Shown in pieces: positions 50,801 through 59,447 of a DNA stretch of 64,000 bases. The stretch comes from an uncultured Ruminococcus sp. Lineage in GTDB: Bacteria; Bacillota; Clostridia; Oscillospirales; Ruminococcaceae. The stretch is from assembly GCA_944388405.1 (NCBI GenBank), contig CALXIQ010000018.1, positions 1 to 64,000 of the forward strand. The letters run 5' to 3'. The first letter of the stretch is position 1. Each line of letters starts with the position of its first letter. The notes beneath the pieces are model-generated. The model worked only from the letters and a program-made list of their open reading frames with translations. It was not told the DNA's origin and searched no databases. A program made the position numbers and the translations under genes.

Positions 50801-53604
50801 ATGTAATATACGAAACCGCCGCTCCGGAGGGGTACGAGGTAAACGAAAACCCTATTAACGTTACGGTCAACGACGACGGCGTTTTTTCCGACGCAGGCGA
50901 GATAAACGACGGAATCAGAGCAGGACAGTATTCGGGATATATTATGAATTCCCTTTCAACCTTCGCAACCGAGGGCGTCGTTGACGAAACCCTTACATTT
51001 ATAAATTCAAAGCTTCAGATAATCGGCGAAAACGGCGAACTTACTTCTCCGGTCGAAGGCGAGTTTACCTACGTCAACAAGTATAGCAACCAGTATGACC
51101 GTTATATCGTCTTTGCCGAAGATGTTGGACGTTATATTACAGCAGGACACAACCTCTACGATTTTACCGACAAGGGCACACCAAGGCTGGTAATTCAGCA
51201 GCTTACTGGCATAAAGCCGCAGGTTATTGTTCTTGACGGCGACTATGTATATCATGCAATTGATGATGAATATGAGCACTATAACGGTCCTGTAACAATC
51301 AACCTCCATGATACCGAATCCCAATCTATCTACACCATTGAGGGCTGGGCGACGGAAGGCACTATAGGCTTCTATCTGCCGACCGATGAAAACGGCAATG
51401 CCACTTATACGCTTGAAAGCGTAGCGATAAACGATACACCCCTTGAACCTGACGTTGACTATCACGTATACACTCCCTATGTAGAAGACTTATCGGGTTA
51501 CGATGACCTTTCGGGTATATTTGCGGTTGAAACTCTGGTTCAGGTATTCGACCAGGGCTACGGCGGTCTGTCGATAACAAAGGAAACGGAAAATACTCCC
51601 GACGGCTCGGCGCTGAAGGAGGATGAGATTTTCCACTTCCGAGTATACAGCGTTTTTGAAGACGCAACTAAGGTTATTCTTGCCAAGACCAATGAGAACG
51701 GTGAACCGATAATCGATGATGCTACCGGTGAACCGGAAAAAGTAAATTTTAACGGTACACTGAACGTTCGTCTGAGGGAAATAGTCGCCGATGACACAAC
51801 TCCAACACAGGAAACTGCCACAAATATTGCAGTAGACTTTGTAGACGGCATAGGTGCGTTCTATTTGAATCCCGATTACAACGTTGAGTATATCTACATT
51901 CCCGAAAACACGGACCATGAGGTATATAATGATCTTGATACAGGTCAGGGGCTTATGGGGCTTGTGGAAACGCATCTCACCCTGAGCGACCTAAACCAAA
52001 GCGGCAATGCCGAGGTTGAGTTACAGCACGTGGCATTCACAGAACAGAGATATTCAAGCAATGTAACCTTTACCAACGGTGAAGCAACCCTGTATCAAAA
52101 CCCGGACTACAATATTACACAAGTTGTGATAAACGGAATAACCTTTACTGCCGGCGGACAAAACAGCTTTACTGCCACCGACAGATTCCAGTACGCTACG
52201 TTGGAAGAGATTTTAAACGTTCCCGTTCATGGCGAAGTTGATGCAGTATTTACGGAAGCTGACGGCAGTGTAAGTGATAAAGAGCGTATTGTAGTAAATG
52301 AAAACCTGCCGCCGGACGGAACCGGATTAGGCGACGGAGATGTTACCGTATATGAAGACGGCGACGGTTACAAGCTGGCATACAATATGTCCTCCGACAC
52401 TGCTGAAAAAGCGGTGGTAGCTCAGTTTGCTCTTCATTCGGGGCAGACCATTACGGTTGACAGACTTCCCGTTGGTGCAACCTATTACGTTTATGAGTAC
52501 GCTGTGGGAGAAAACGGTAGCAGAAATGAGCTTCAAGATGACTGGGATACGGAAATTGAGTGGAGCGGAACAGAAAAATACGAAGTAATTGATGGATACC
52601 GTGCGATAAGAGGTTCCATTGCCCTTGGCAACAGTGATGAAGCAATTCAGAAAGTCACATTCACAAACTCCGCTCACGTAGGTCAGCTGACCATATCAAA
52701 AACCGTGGCGGGAGATCAGGCGACAGATGAAGACAGAGCGAAAGGATTTACCTTTACTGTTACTCTGCAAGATAAAAACGGAGTTCCCTTGCAAGGAACA
52801 TATTCTTATACAGGCAGTGCAATTGATGGGGTAACTAAGCCTGCGGACGGAAATTTAACGGTTCAAAACGGTCAGGCTACGATTACCCTTGCCCACGGTC
52901 AGAGCATAACCATCAATGATATCCCTGACGATGCGACCTACGAGGTAATGGAAACAAATCAAGACGGCTTTACGGTTATGGTAGACGGTGACACTGACAA
53001 TGACGGTGACGCCGACGGCACCATAACTGAAAATATTACGTCGCAGGCGCAGTTCACCAACCTGAAGCAAAGCGTGCTTAGCTTTACAAAGGTGGCTTCC
53101 GAGGACCACTCTCAGCCGCTGGCAGGCGCAGAGTTTAGGCTTTACAGGCTTCACTGCAACGATTCCGACCATAATTATGACGAAATAATCGACCCGGATA
53201 ACCCGGGTGATTGCTGGCAACAGGTTGGCTCAACACAAACAAGCGGTGATGACGGCATAATATCATTCGGTTCTTTGGAGCAAAACTCCGAATACCGTCT
53301 GATAGAAACCAAAGCTCCCGACGGCCGTGTTCTGCCATCAGGTCAGTGGAAGATAACCACTGACGGAAGCAACAGAATTGAAATAGCAATGGTTGCTTCC
53401 GACGGCAGCCAGCCCCCCGCATTTGCGACGGACGAAACAGGCGCACTGCTGCTTCCAAACATGACTCCTATGGATATTCCGTCATCAGGCGGCTGGGGAG
53501 CGGTTCAGTATATGCTGTGCGGTGCTCTGCTGATGCTTATATCGGTAGAAATCTTACTCGTTAAAAAGCTGTACGACAAGCATAAATATACAGCTTCAAA
53601 ATAA
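47893..53604 (+). CDS. Giant fibro-slime / Cna-B adhesin, probable pilus tip protein
   Basis: 1903 residues from ATG 47893 (signal peptide follows: basic KLQRRNSKQIKR, hydrophobic core, then RVTAVA); the frame is open 27 codons earlier. About residues 280-480 hold a fibro-slime (PA14-like) domain with SGDDDVWIFIDGVLVSDLGG. Several Cna-B/SpaA domains follow: GITKTDQDGNPVEGATFELW (about 500), VQKLDYQGNRLDCATFTIY (about 842) with YETAAPEGYEV, SITKETENTPDGSALKEDE (about 1224), LTISKTVAGDQATDED (about 1599), LSFTKVASEDHSQPLAGAEF (about 1730) with ETKAPDG. Lys/Asn/Glu in these support isopeptide crosslinks. The C-terminus has IPSSGG, a membrane helix and basic tail: an LPXTG variant. Followed by a pilin and two sortases, it is probably the tip adhesin. 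Confidence 0.9.
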   Translation: MSNTTKLQRRNSKQIKRITAMCLAVMFSASAMLTDNFPELFPARVTAVANDGGLSEHVIDTVSPAHVEFNLFDYWTYQQDAVYWQNWGLQAGINAGHPFIFANGDPGRGPWNVWSGHGDHYNTNHPPAIQYGEYKGIVNTLLGDDGFPVLDLDDDFPNKGYPDFMDDYNLTDISYLTESLDYLFDPDIESDYKAVYENVQGLVKYDGNGGYVYNSHENFASFKETTGTVGSNGEASDGYFEVYDNWAVYAATSSNGQFFPFDSADEVFVRNGGNYIEDGNGNLVPSTAVNTANDVTTQDGRYLNHHMGMTMETVFLQPEEGRIDADTPMSFTFSGDDDVWIFIDGVLVSDLGGIHNECFTIIDFETGNVYTGLTPVTSENGSLVEDTPTLEELRTELQNGTDKQWRWGEPGNTANGYVVQTGTFDEFCEAHGIQVTTLRAIFEAAGGEYYDSQEWGNQDSGMSANTFDQNTQHELKMFYLERGAGASNLVLEFNMLAVPASGITKTDQDGNPVEGATFELWPARVSNTEVDEYGNPAPLIGGDGLYIADKSDGEPICEATTDRNGHLNFITDKRKIISFQERAESYDEFYYVLEEVEIPIGYRSNGDISLYYSMYGFNNSEGVLLSYNYWETGAYAQATLSVTMTEDLYEYTVNTDGLPKAGNLIAPPEGSDINVDEYLDNGIIFAVPVKRIDMTKSIYDESNLYALYGTMNTGWTIMHNPITDKESVLEAAKGMVRVMQETRQTGTIIAERNARQLFHLEITNIPGNVKLTYPYLMDSDRVNESEYNIAFYFAPNVTSIDEITDADTIVRIASSTPEDEGGNVQRFERQYASQFYVPNNFNRVRVQKLDYQGNRLDCATFTIYQAFSTWDRDGNGEQYVEDKNGMYRNTQVVNPDGTLKSREEIIQVEDYWDRGTTISEGSTGTGGLDLDGAFIFPSAFDDYVYEEHQNTQPYRVDPNDTSTYLEEGEYVIYETAAPEGYEVNENPINVTVNDDGVFSDAGEINDGIRAGQYSGYIMNSLSTFATEGVVDETLTFINSKLQIIGENGELTSPVEGEFTYVNKYSNQYDRYIVFAEDVGRYITAGHNLYDFTDKGTPRLVIQQLTGIKPQVIVLDGDYVYHAIDDEYEHYNGPVTINLHDTESQSIYTIEGWATEGTIGFYLPTDENGNATYTLESVAINDTPLEPDVDYHVYTPYVEDLSGYDDLSGIFAVETLVQVFDQGYGGLSITKETENTPDGSALKEDEIFHFRVYSVFEDATKVILAKTNENGEPIIDDATGEPEKVNFNGTLNVRLREIVADDTTPTQETATNIAVDFVDGIGAFYLNPDYNVEYIYIPENTDHEVYNDLDTGQGLMGLVETHLTLSDLNQSGNAEVELQHVAFTEQRYSSNVTFTNGEATLYQNPDYNITQVVINGITFTAGGQNSFTATDRFQYATLEEILNVPVHGEVDAVFTEADGSVSDKERIVVNENLPPDGTGLGDGDVTVYEDGDGYKLAYNMSSDTAEKAVVAQFALHSGQTITVDRLPVGATYYVYEYAVGENGSRNELQDDWDTEIEWSGTEKYEVIDGYRAIRGSIALGNSDEAIQKVTFTNSAHVGQLTISKTVAGDQATDEDRAKGFTFTVTLQDKNGVPLQGTYSYTGSAIDGVTKPADGNLTVQNGQATITLAHGQSITINDIPDDATYEVMETNQDGFTVMVDGDTDNDGDADGTITENITSQAQFTNLKQSVLSFTKVASEDHSQPLAGAEFRLYRLHCNDSDHNYDEIIDPDNPGDCWQQVGSTQTSGDDGIISFGSLEQNSEYRLIETKAPDGRVLPSGQWKITTDGSNRIEIAMVASDGSQPPAFATDETGALLLPNMTPMDIPSSGGWGAVQYMLCGALLMLISVEILLVKKLYDKHKYTASK

Positions 53605-53630
53605 AAAATTTATACAGGAGGAAGAATACA

Positions 53631-55211
53631 ATGAAAAAGTATGGAAAACTTTCAAAAGCATTGGCGATTTGCCTGACGTTAATGCTGGCGATCGGTCTGT
53701 TTAGCACAACAGCGTTCGCTTCGGCAAGTACATTTGCTATTACGCCGGGTCAGACAGGCACAATTACGGTAACCGGTATTGATGAAGCCGACACTGAAAA
53801 TGTTACCGTTAATGCTTATCGTCTGATGGACGTTAAGGTTAATGCCAACGGTCAGCCTCAGGACCCTGTTTACACATGGGTTGAAGCGGTTTCAGATTGG
53901 GCAAGGACAAATTACTCTACCTATATCGGAACAGGCGATGATGACAGTGTACAGCCTGCATTCAGCGCTGCTGACACTTCTACAATCGCAGAGTTCTATG
54001 ACGCACTGGCAGCTGCTATTAAAAGTGGCGATATTACCTTAACTTCAACAACAGCAACATCTGTAACAGAAGGTACAGCTACCTTTAATGAAATGACAAT
54101 GGGTAATTATCTGGTGCTTATTGAGGGTGGTATGAAAATTTACAGCCCTGTAGCAGTTAACCTTGTTCCCACATGGAATGAGACAGAATGGTTACTGAAC
54201 GACGCAACAGCAACGGCTAAAGCCGAAGACATCACAATTGACAAGACTGTTAACGACGTTGAAGCAGATAATGTAAGCATCGGCGATACCGTTACATTTG
54301 ACATCATTGCTGATATTCCCACATTCCCTGCAAACGCTCTTGCTAAGAACTACAGCATAAGCGATACACTGCCTACAGGTTTGACACTGACAGAAGGTTC
54401 TATCCAGGTTTACGGTGTTGCTGAAGGCGAAACTGAAACTCAGTTGTCTGCTGATACTCATTATACTGTTGCTTACAACACAAACGGCAAAACTTTCACT
54501 CTTACTTTCGACTATGATGAAATCAGCACATACGCAGATATTCATGTAACCTACACCGCAATGCTCAACGGCAATGCAGTACCCGGCACAGCAAATACCA
54601 ACAATGCTGAGGTAACCTACACAAACAACCCTTATGTTGAGAACAGCTCAACAACAAAAGAAGACGAAGCTACAGTTTATACTTACGGTCTTGATATAAG
54701 CAAGGTTGATGCAGACAACACAGAACAAACTCTGACAGGTGCAGAATTTGAGCTGTATGCTTCATCTGAAAATGCTACTTCCGGCGAAAATAAAATAGCA
54801 TTTGTCATGGAGTCCGCAGGCGTTTATCGCAAGGCTACTACTACAGATACCGGCACCACTACCACCCTTGCAGTAGACGAAAACGGTCAGCTTATTCTTA
54901 AGGGTCTTGACGCAGGCACATGGTATCTGAAGGAAACCAAAGCTCCAGACAGCTATAACCTGCTGGAAAGCCCGATAGAGGTTCAAATTGTTGCAAATAC
55001 AGATGGTTCTACAGGTCTCCTTGACGGAACTGTACAGAATGCAAGCACAGATAATAACGCTCTTCGCTTCCTTGAGGTTGCCAACGACGACGGCTTCCAG
55101 CTCCCTGTAACAGGCGGTATGGGTACTGTTATATTCACAGCTGTAGGCGTTGCGCTTATGGGTGCGGCAATAGTACTTGTTATTATAGCTGTTAAAAAGA
55201 GAAAAGCATAA
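53631..55211 (+). CDS. Major pilin, isopeptide-forming, LPVTGG-anchored
   Basis: 526 residues. Signal peptide (1-30, ending AFASA), N-terminal pilin domain, a middle fimbrial isopeptide domain (ITIDKTVNDVEADNVSIGDTV, about 205-225, candidate pilin-motif Lys in TIDKT), then a Cna-B domain (LDISKVDADNTEQTLTGAEFEL) with E-box YLKETKAPDSYNLL. Sorting signal LPVTGG, hydrophobic helix and KKRKA. SpaH/EbpB-type backbone pilin. AGGAGG is spaced ideally, fitting high expression. It lies 26 bp after the adhesin gene. Confidence 0.93.
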   Translation: MKKYGKLSKALAICLTLMLAIGLFSTTAFASASTFAITPGQTGTITVTGIDEADTENVTVNAYRLMDVKVNANGQPQDPVYTWVEAVSDWARTNYSTYIGTGDDDSVQPAFSAADTSTIAEFYDALAAAIKSGDITLTSTTATSVTEGTATFNEMTMGNYLVLIEGGMKIYSPVAVNLVPTWNETEWLLNDATATAKAEDITIDKTVNDVEADNVSIGDTVTFDIIADIPTFPANALAKNYSISDTLPTGLTLTEGSIQVYGVAEGETETQLSADTHYTVAYNTNGKTFTLTFDYDEISTYADIHVTYTAMLNGNAVPGTANTNNAEVTYTNNPYVENSSTTKEDEATVYTYGLDISKVDADNTEQTLTGAEFELYASSENATSGENKIAFVMESAGVYRKATTTDTGTTTTLAVDENGQLILKGLDAGTWYLKETKAPDSYNLLESPIEVQIVANTDGSTGLLDGTVQNASTDNNALRFLEVANDDGFQLPVTGGMGTVIFTAVGVALMGAAIVLVIIAVKKRKA

Positions 55212-55234
55212 CGCTTATTCAAATAATATTGGTC

Positions 55235-55263
55235 AGGGCGAGGCGTAACTGTCCCGCCCTTTC
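55235..55263 (+). terminator. Short hairpin between pilin and sortase genes
   Basis: AGGGCG (55235-55240) pairs with CGCCCT (55255-55260), then TTCTGTT. A weak terminator that could lower sortase expression relative to pilin. Confidence 0.4.
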
Positions 55264-55298
55264 TGTTAATTTACGGAGAATCAAAAAGGTGATGAAAG

Positions 55299-56225
55299 GT
55301 GCGCAAAACTCCTGCCCAGAGCAGACAAAAGCAAAGCAAGGCTACGCTTATAATAATAATCTTTGCCATACTGATATTCCTTGGGGGAGCGGCGGTGTTC
55401 CTCTACCCCACCATAAGCAACATGCTTGCCGAGCTTAACCAGTCGGATGTTATTCAGCAGTACAATGATACGCTGACTAATGCGGACGAGGAATTTTATG
55501 AGGATGCTTGGGAAACGGCGCAGATATACAACGACAATCTTGCAGGCGATCCGGTTCGTGACCCATTTGTGCCCGGCTCCGGCTTCGCTTTGCCGCAGAA
55601 TTATCTTGAATGCCTCAACATCAACGGCGACGGTGTTATGGGCTATATTGAAATCCCCAGAATTGACGTTCGTCTGCCCATCTACCACGGTTCAAGCGAG
55701 GAGGTTCTTCAACAGGGCGTAGGACACATTGAATCCACTGCCCTGCCTATCGGCGGAGATTACACTCACGCCGTGCTGACCGGTCATCGCGGTCTGCCCA
55801 GCGCCAAGCTGTTTACCGACCTTGACCGGCTTGAAATCGGCGACCAGTTTTACATTCACGTGCTGGATGAGGTTTTAGCCTACGAAATAGACGAAATAAA
55901 CACCGTTCTTCCCGACCAGCTTCAGGAGCTTCAGCCAATAGAAGGACGGGATCTTGTGACCCTTGTAACCTGCACCCCATACGGCGTCAACACCCATCGT
56001 ATGTTAGTCCGTGGAACACGGGTGCCCTACATTCCCGAAGAAGCCGACGAATACCGTCAGACGGCAGGGCTTGTATCGGTTTTCGGTGTGGATATACGAA
56101 TGCAGTATCTTGGCGCAGCTGTGGGCGGGGTTGTGCTGATTGTAATTTTAATAATCGTGCTGCTTGCCCGCAGACGTCGCAGAAAGAAGGGAAAGAAAAA
56201 TGCAGGAAAACACAAAAAAGCGTAA
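55299..56225 (+). CDS. Class C (pilus) sortase 1
   Basis: 308 residues starting at GTG 55299, with AAAGGTGAT as SD. An N-terminal membrane helix (about 17-37), a sortase domain with catalytic His in LTGHRGLP (near 165), Cys in TLVTCTPYGVNTHR (near 226; Arg in the same motif), then a second C-terminal helix and a basic tail (RRRRRKKGKK). Two helices are typical of pilin-polymerising class C sortases. It joins pilin subunits. Confidence 0.93.
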   Translation: MRKTPAQSRQKQSKATLIIIIFAILIFLGGAAVFLYPTISNMLAELNQSDVIQQYNDTLTNADEEFYEDAWETAQIYNDNLAGDPVRDPFVPGSGFALPQNYLECLNINGDGVMGYIEIPRIDVRLPIYHGSSEEVLQQGVGHIESTALPIGGDYTHAVLTGHRGLPSAKLFTDLDRLEIGDQFYIHVLDEVLAYEIDEINTVLPDQLQELQPIEGRDLVTLVTCTPYGVNTHRMLVRGTRVPYIPEEADEYRQTAGLVSVFGVDIRMQYLGAAVGGVVLIVILIIVLLARRRRRKKGKKNAGKHKKA

Positions 56226-56949
56226 AGGCTACCGCCTGCTGATTATTATAGCCGCAGTAGTTTTTCTGGCAGGGCTTATTGTGCTGCTTTTTCCTGTCTT
56301 TACAAACACTCTGTACAACATGGAAGTTGAGCAGCAAAAGGAAACTTTTCATCAGCAAATTGAGCAAGCCAGAGAGCAGCTTGAAACCCAAGGCGATAAT
56401 AACTCCCCCGCCCTCCCTTTTGAGGAGCTGTATCAGGAGTTAAAACGCCGCAATGAACAGCTGTATGAGGAAAACCAGTCAGACCTTAAAGACCCCTTTT
56501 CTTACGAGCAGCCGGGAATTGACCTAACCGAATACGGGCTTGAAGGAAACATAATCGGGTTTATTTCAATACCCAAAATGGACATTGAGCTTCCGATTTT
56601 ACTGGGTGCCAACACGAAAAACATGAAAGAGGGTGCGGTTCATCTCACCGAGACCTCCTACCCCATCGGTGGCGACAACACAAACTGTGTAATAGCGGCT
56701 CACCGTGGTTACAGCCGTGCGGCAATGTTCCGTGAAATTCAGAAGCTTGAGATAGGAGATGAAATCTACATTGAAAACTTTCGTGAAACCCTTACCTACC
56801 GTGTGGACGAGATTAAAATCATCTCCCCAACCGATGTTAAAGAGCTGCTTATCCAGCCCGCTCGCGACCTTGTAACCCTTATCACCTGTCATCCATATCC
56901 TTACAATTACCAACGCTATGTAGTCTACTGCACCAGAGTGACGGACTAA
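56200..56949 (+). CDS. Class C (pilus) sortase 2
   Basis: 249 residues from ATG 56200, overlapping the previous gene by 26 bp. N-terminal membrane helix (about 10-32), then a sortase domain: IAAHRGYSRAAMF (His), TLITCHPYPYNYQRYVVYCTRV (Cys and Arg). It lacks the C-terminal helix of sortase 1. Two sortases with two substrates suggests division of labour: polymerisation versus tip attachment or wall anchoring. Confidence 0.92.
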   Translation: MQENTKKRKGYRLLIIIAAVVFLAGLIVLLFPVFTNTLYNMEVEQQKETFHQQIEQAREQLETQGDNNSPALPFEELYQELKRRNEQLYEENQSDLKDPFSYEQPGIDLTEYGLEGNIIGFISIPKMDIELPILLGANTKNMKEGAVHLTETSYPIGGDNTNCVIAAHRGYSRAAMFREIQKLEIGDEIYIENFRETLTYRVDEIKIISPTDVKELLIQPARDLVTLITCHPYPYNYQRYVVYCTRVTD

Positions 56950-56954
56950 TTTTT

Positions 56955-56988
56955 AACCCCCTTGACAATCGCCAAGGGGGTGTTTTTA
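56955..56988 (+). terminator. Terminator of the pilus operon
   Basis: ACCCCCTTG (56956-56964) pairs with CAAGGGGGT (56973-56981), then GTTTTTAC. Confidence 0.9.
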
Positions 56989-57282
56989 CTAATGCATACA
57001 AAAGCTTGGACACACTTAAAAGCCGTCCGGTAAAATATGCGTCATGTCAATTATGCAACAAATCACATGCAGCAAAGAAATACGCACCTTGCGGGGCGAT
57101 GTAGGCATCGCCCCCTACTTATTTGCTCAGCCAATTTTGTGAGATGGGTAAATAGTGCACATCAAACTATGTAGCAAACTTCCGACCACATCAAAGCTCA
57201 CCTAGCGGGGACAAATTAATAGCCAAGACAAAATTGGAGCGAACGCCAGTGAGCGTAACGAAGTTAAAAAAGCGTAACGAAG
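56989..57282. other. Non-coding right border of the pilus region
   Basis: No gene seen. Contains the inverted copy of the 26-bp dispersed repeat (57093-57118), itself a hairpin GGGGCGATG/CATCGCCCC, and a perfect tandem pair of a 19-bp unit (57252-57289). Confidence 0.7.
57093..57118 (-). repeat. Dispersed 26-bp repeat, copy 2 (inverted)
   Basis: Reverse complement matches 47412-47437 at 23 of 26 positions. Such copies usually occur many times in a genome. Confidence 0.7.
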
Positions 57283-57289
57283 TTAAAAA
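57252..57289 (+). repeat. Perfect tandem duplication of a 19-bp unit
   Basis: AGCGTAACGAAGTTAAAAA occurs twice in a row (57252-57270, 57271-57289), just after the stop of the convergent lipoprotein gene. Confidence 0.85.
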
Positions 57290-57861
57290 GAATAATCGGA
57301 GAGTTGTGCGGTTATTTCCTCGGCTATTTCGAGGGAGGTAATAGTGTCGCCGCTGACCTGCGCCGTAAAATCGATGTCCCTCACCTTGCCGTCAAGAATG
57401 AAGTTATCACCTTTGGCAGAACATTCTACTCCCTTGCCGGAAATGCATCTGTCGGTGGCGGAGGCTATCAGCTGCACCATTCCGTTTTCCGGCAGCTGCG
57501 ATGTGTCGGCGGTGTATGTAAGCTCCTTGAAATTCACTGTGCAGCTGTCGCTTAAAAGAGAAATCTCCATTCCCTCGATGGTTTCAGGCTGAGAAAACAC
57601 CGCCTTCCAGCCCACGCCGTCTATCCTTTCAAGCTGTGCGCTGTACTGAATATCGTCCTGAGTTATGATTGCTGTGCAGGTAAAGTTCTTTTCAAGCTGG
57701 GGAATCTCCTCCTCACCGCACCCTGTGGCAAACGCCGCTATGGACACCGCAACCATCACAGCCACCAATTTTCTTAACCCAACGCCTGCAAAGGAAAATC
57801 CTATCACAAGCCTTGCACCTGCCTTTCTCAATAAACATTCTTGTTTGGCTTGTTGTGACAC
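57283..57861 (-). CDS. Small lipoprotein, unknown function
   Basis: 192 residues if the GTG at 57861 is used. The lipobox is FATGC with the Cys near residue 48, which leaves an unusually long N-terminal region; a later in-frame GTG before IGFSFAGVGLRK may be the true start, 19 codons in. The mature part (145 residues) is an all-beta pattern, as in FTCTAIITQDDIQYSAQLERI and TVNFKELTY. Domain not recognised. The tandem 19-bp repeat overlaps its 3' end. A terminator for the upstream gene lies just before it. Confidence 0.75.
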   Translation of the reverse strand: MSQQAKQECLLRKAGARLVIGFSFAGVGLRKLVAVMVAVSIAAFATGCGEEEIPQLEKNFTCTAIITQDDIQYSAQLERIDGVGWKAVFSQPETIEGMEISLLSDSCTVNFKELTYTADTSQLPENGMVQLIASATDRCISGKGVECSAKGDNFILDGKVRDIDFTAQVSGDTITSLEIAEEITAQLSDYSF

Positions 57862-57898
57862 AAAAAATGCCGCCTTTCAAAGAAAGACAGCATTTTTA
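57862..57898 (-). terminator. Terminator of the NAD(P)HX repair gene
   Basis: On the minus strand AAAAATGCTGTCTTT pairs (with mismatches) with AAAGGCGGCATTTTTT around a short loop. Confidence 0.7.
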
Positions 57899-57904
57899 AA
57901 GCGC

Positions 57905-59446
57905 TTATACAATTACTCCTCGCTCCACCTGCCACAGCATTTTCGGAAAACAGGATATAATGTCCTCGGCAAGCACCCCTCTGGGCGAATTGGTTTCGCA
58001 CAGCAGCCGGGCTGAGCTTCCCATAATGTAATCCGCCAGAATGCAAGCGTCTCCCGGGGCAACGCCCTGAGCGCACAGCGAACCGATAAGCCCTGCCAGC
58101 ATATCTCCCGAACCGCCCTTTGCCAGCGCCGAGCAGCCGAAATCGGTTATAAGACACCTGCCGTCATACAGAGTTGCGGTCTGAGCGTTTTTGGCATGAA
58201 CCACCACTCCGTATTTCTCGGCAATTTCTCCGGCGTATCCTATAACGTCCGAGAGAATTTCCTTGATTCCAACGCCCCGCAGCCTTGCCAGTTCGCCGAT
58301 GTGAGGAGTAAGTATAATCTCCGTCTGTTTTTCTTTTAATACATCTATATGCCCGGACAGACAGTTTATGCCGTCGGCGTCAATAATCAAGGGACATTTT
58401 GCCTTTCTGACAAGTTCAAACAGGATTCTTTGGGTGTCCTCCGTTTTACCCAGCCCGCAGCCTACTACTATGGCGTCGGCATCTGAGAGGGCATCAAGTA
58501 TTTTGGGCAGGTTGTCTGCGGATACAAAGCCGTTATCATCAGTCTTTAAAGCGGTAAAGGTTATTTCGGGGATTCTTGTCACCGCAGGCATGACAACGCT
58601 TTGTGGAGTGCATAGATTGACAATTCCCACTCCCGACCTCATCGCCGACATTGCGGACATTATTGCCGCCCCCGGATATCTGTCCGAACCGCATAGCAGC
58701 ATACATTTTCCGTATGTGCCCTTGTGGCTGTTATCGCTTCTTGCCGGCAGCAGCTCCGCCGCCTCAAAGGGAGTAACCGCAGAAATATCAAGAGTTAAGC
58801 CTTCCTCCCAGCCGTCCGGTATTCCTATATCGGCAGTAATAATCTTGCCGCAGTATTCCTTGGCAGGCGAAAAGAACATACCGGTCTTTTTTCGGTGGAA
58901 GGTAACAGTTTCATCTGCCTTGAATGTTCCTCCGCTTGCCTGACCGTTAAGGGAATTTACGCCAGAGGGAATATCGCAGGCAATTTTAAAAGTTGAAAGT
59001 TCGTTTATCCTGCCAAACAGCCTTCTAAGGTTTTCGCTTAATTCTCCGTGAAAGCCTGTTCCGAATACACAGTCGGCAATTATTCCTGCTCCGGAAATAA
59101 TTCCGCCGATTCGCTCGTCGCTTATATCCCAAACATCTATCCTCATGGGCATACTTTCAAAAGCCGCCTTTGAAAGCTCAGTCTTTGGCTCGCCGCAGCA
59201 AAGCACCACTGCAGGGTATATTCCCTGTGCGGCAAGATACCCTGCCGCTTTGAAACCGTCGCCGCCGTTATTGCCGTTTCCCGCAAGTATCACAACACTC
59301 TTTTTCATAAGCCTGTGGGAAATCGCCGCAATGCGCTGTGCAAGCTTTTCCCCTGCGGTGTCCATAAGCAGGTCAAGCCCCTTGCCAAGCCGCACCGAAG
59401 CCTGCTCCGCTTCTTTCATCTGTGCGGGAGTTAAAATTTCATGCAT
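57905..59446 (-). CDS. nnrD: Bifunctional NAD(P)HX epimerase/dehydratase
   Basis: 513 residues from ATG 59446, right after AAAGGGTGA; that ATG is one base past the acpS stop. N-terminal YjeF_N epimerase (about 1-210; AGNGNNGGDGFKAAGYLA, CDIPSGVNSLNG) and C-terminal ADP/ATP-dependent dehydratase (about 225-505; GTYGKCMLLCGS, LTPHIGELARL, GSGDMLAGLI). It repairs hydrated NADH/NADPH. The nnr-acpS pairing is common in Firmicutes. Confidence 0.94.
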   Translation of the reverse strand: MHEILTPAQMKEAEQASVRLGKGLDLLMDTAGEKLAQRIAAISHRLMKKSVVILAGNGNNGGDGFKAAGYLAAQGIYPAVVLCCGEPKTELSKAAFESMPMRIDVWDISDERIGGIISGAGIIADCVFGTGFHGELSENLRRLFGRINELSTFKIACDIPSGVNSLNGQASGGTFKADETVTFHRKKTGMFFSPAKEYCGKIITADIGIPDGWEEGLTLDISAVTPFEAAELLPARSDNSHKGTYGKCMLLCGSDRYPGAAIMSAMSAMRSGVGIVNLCTPQSVVMPAVTRIPEITFTALKTDDNGFVSADNLPKILDALSDADAIVVGCGLGKTEDTQRILFELVRKAKCPLIIDADGINCLSGHIDVLKEKQTEIILTPHIGELARLRGVGIKEILSDVIGYAGEIAEKYGVVVHAKNAQTATLYDGRCLITDFGCSALAKGGSGDMLAGLIGSLCAQGVAPGDACILADYIMGSSARLLCETNSPRGVLAEDIISCFPKMLWQVERGVIV

Positions 59447-59447
59447 A

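Noticed and set aside
46896..57300. Integrated prophage or ICE at tRNA-Arg
   Set aside because: No integrase, relaxase, phage gene or duplicated tRNA 3' end was found; only the pilus operon is present.
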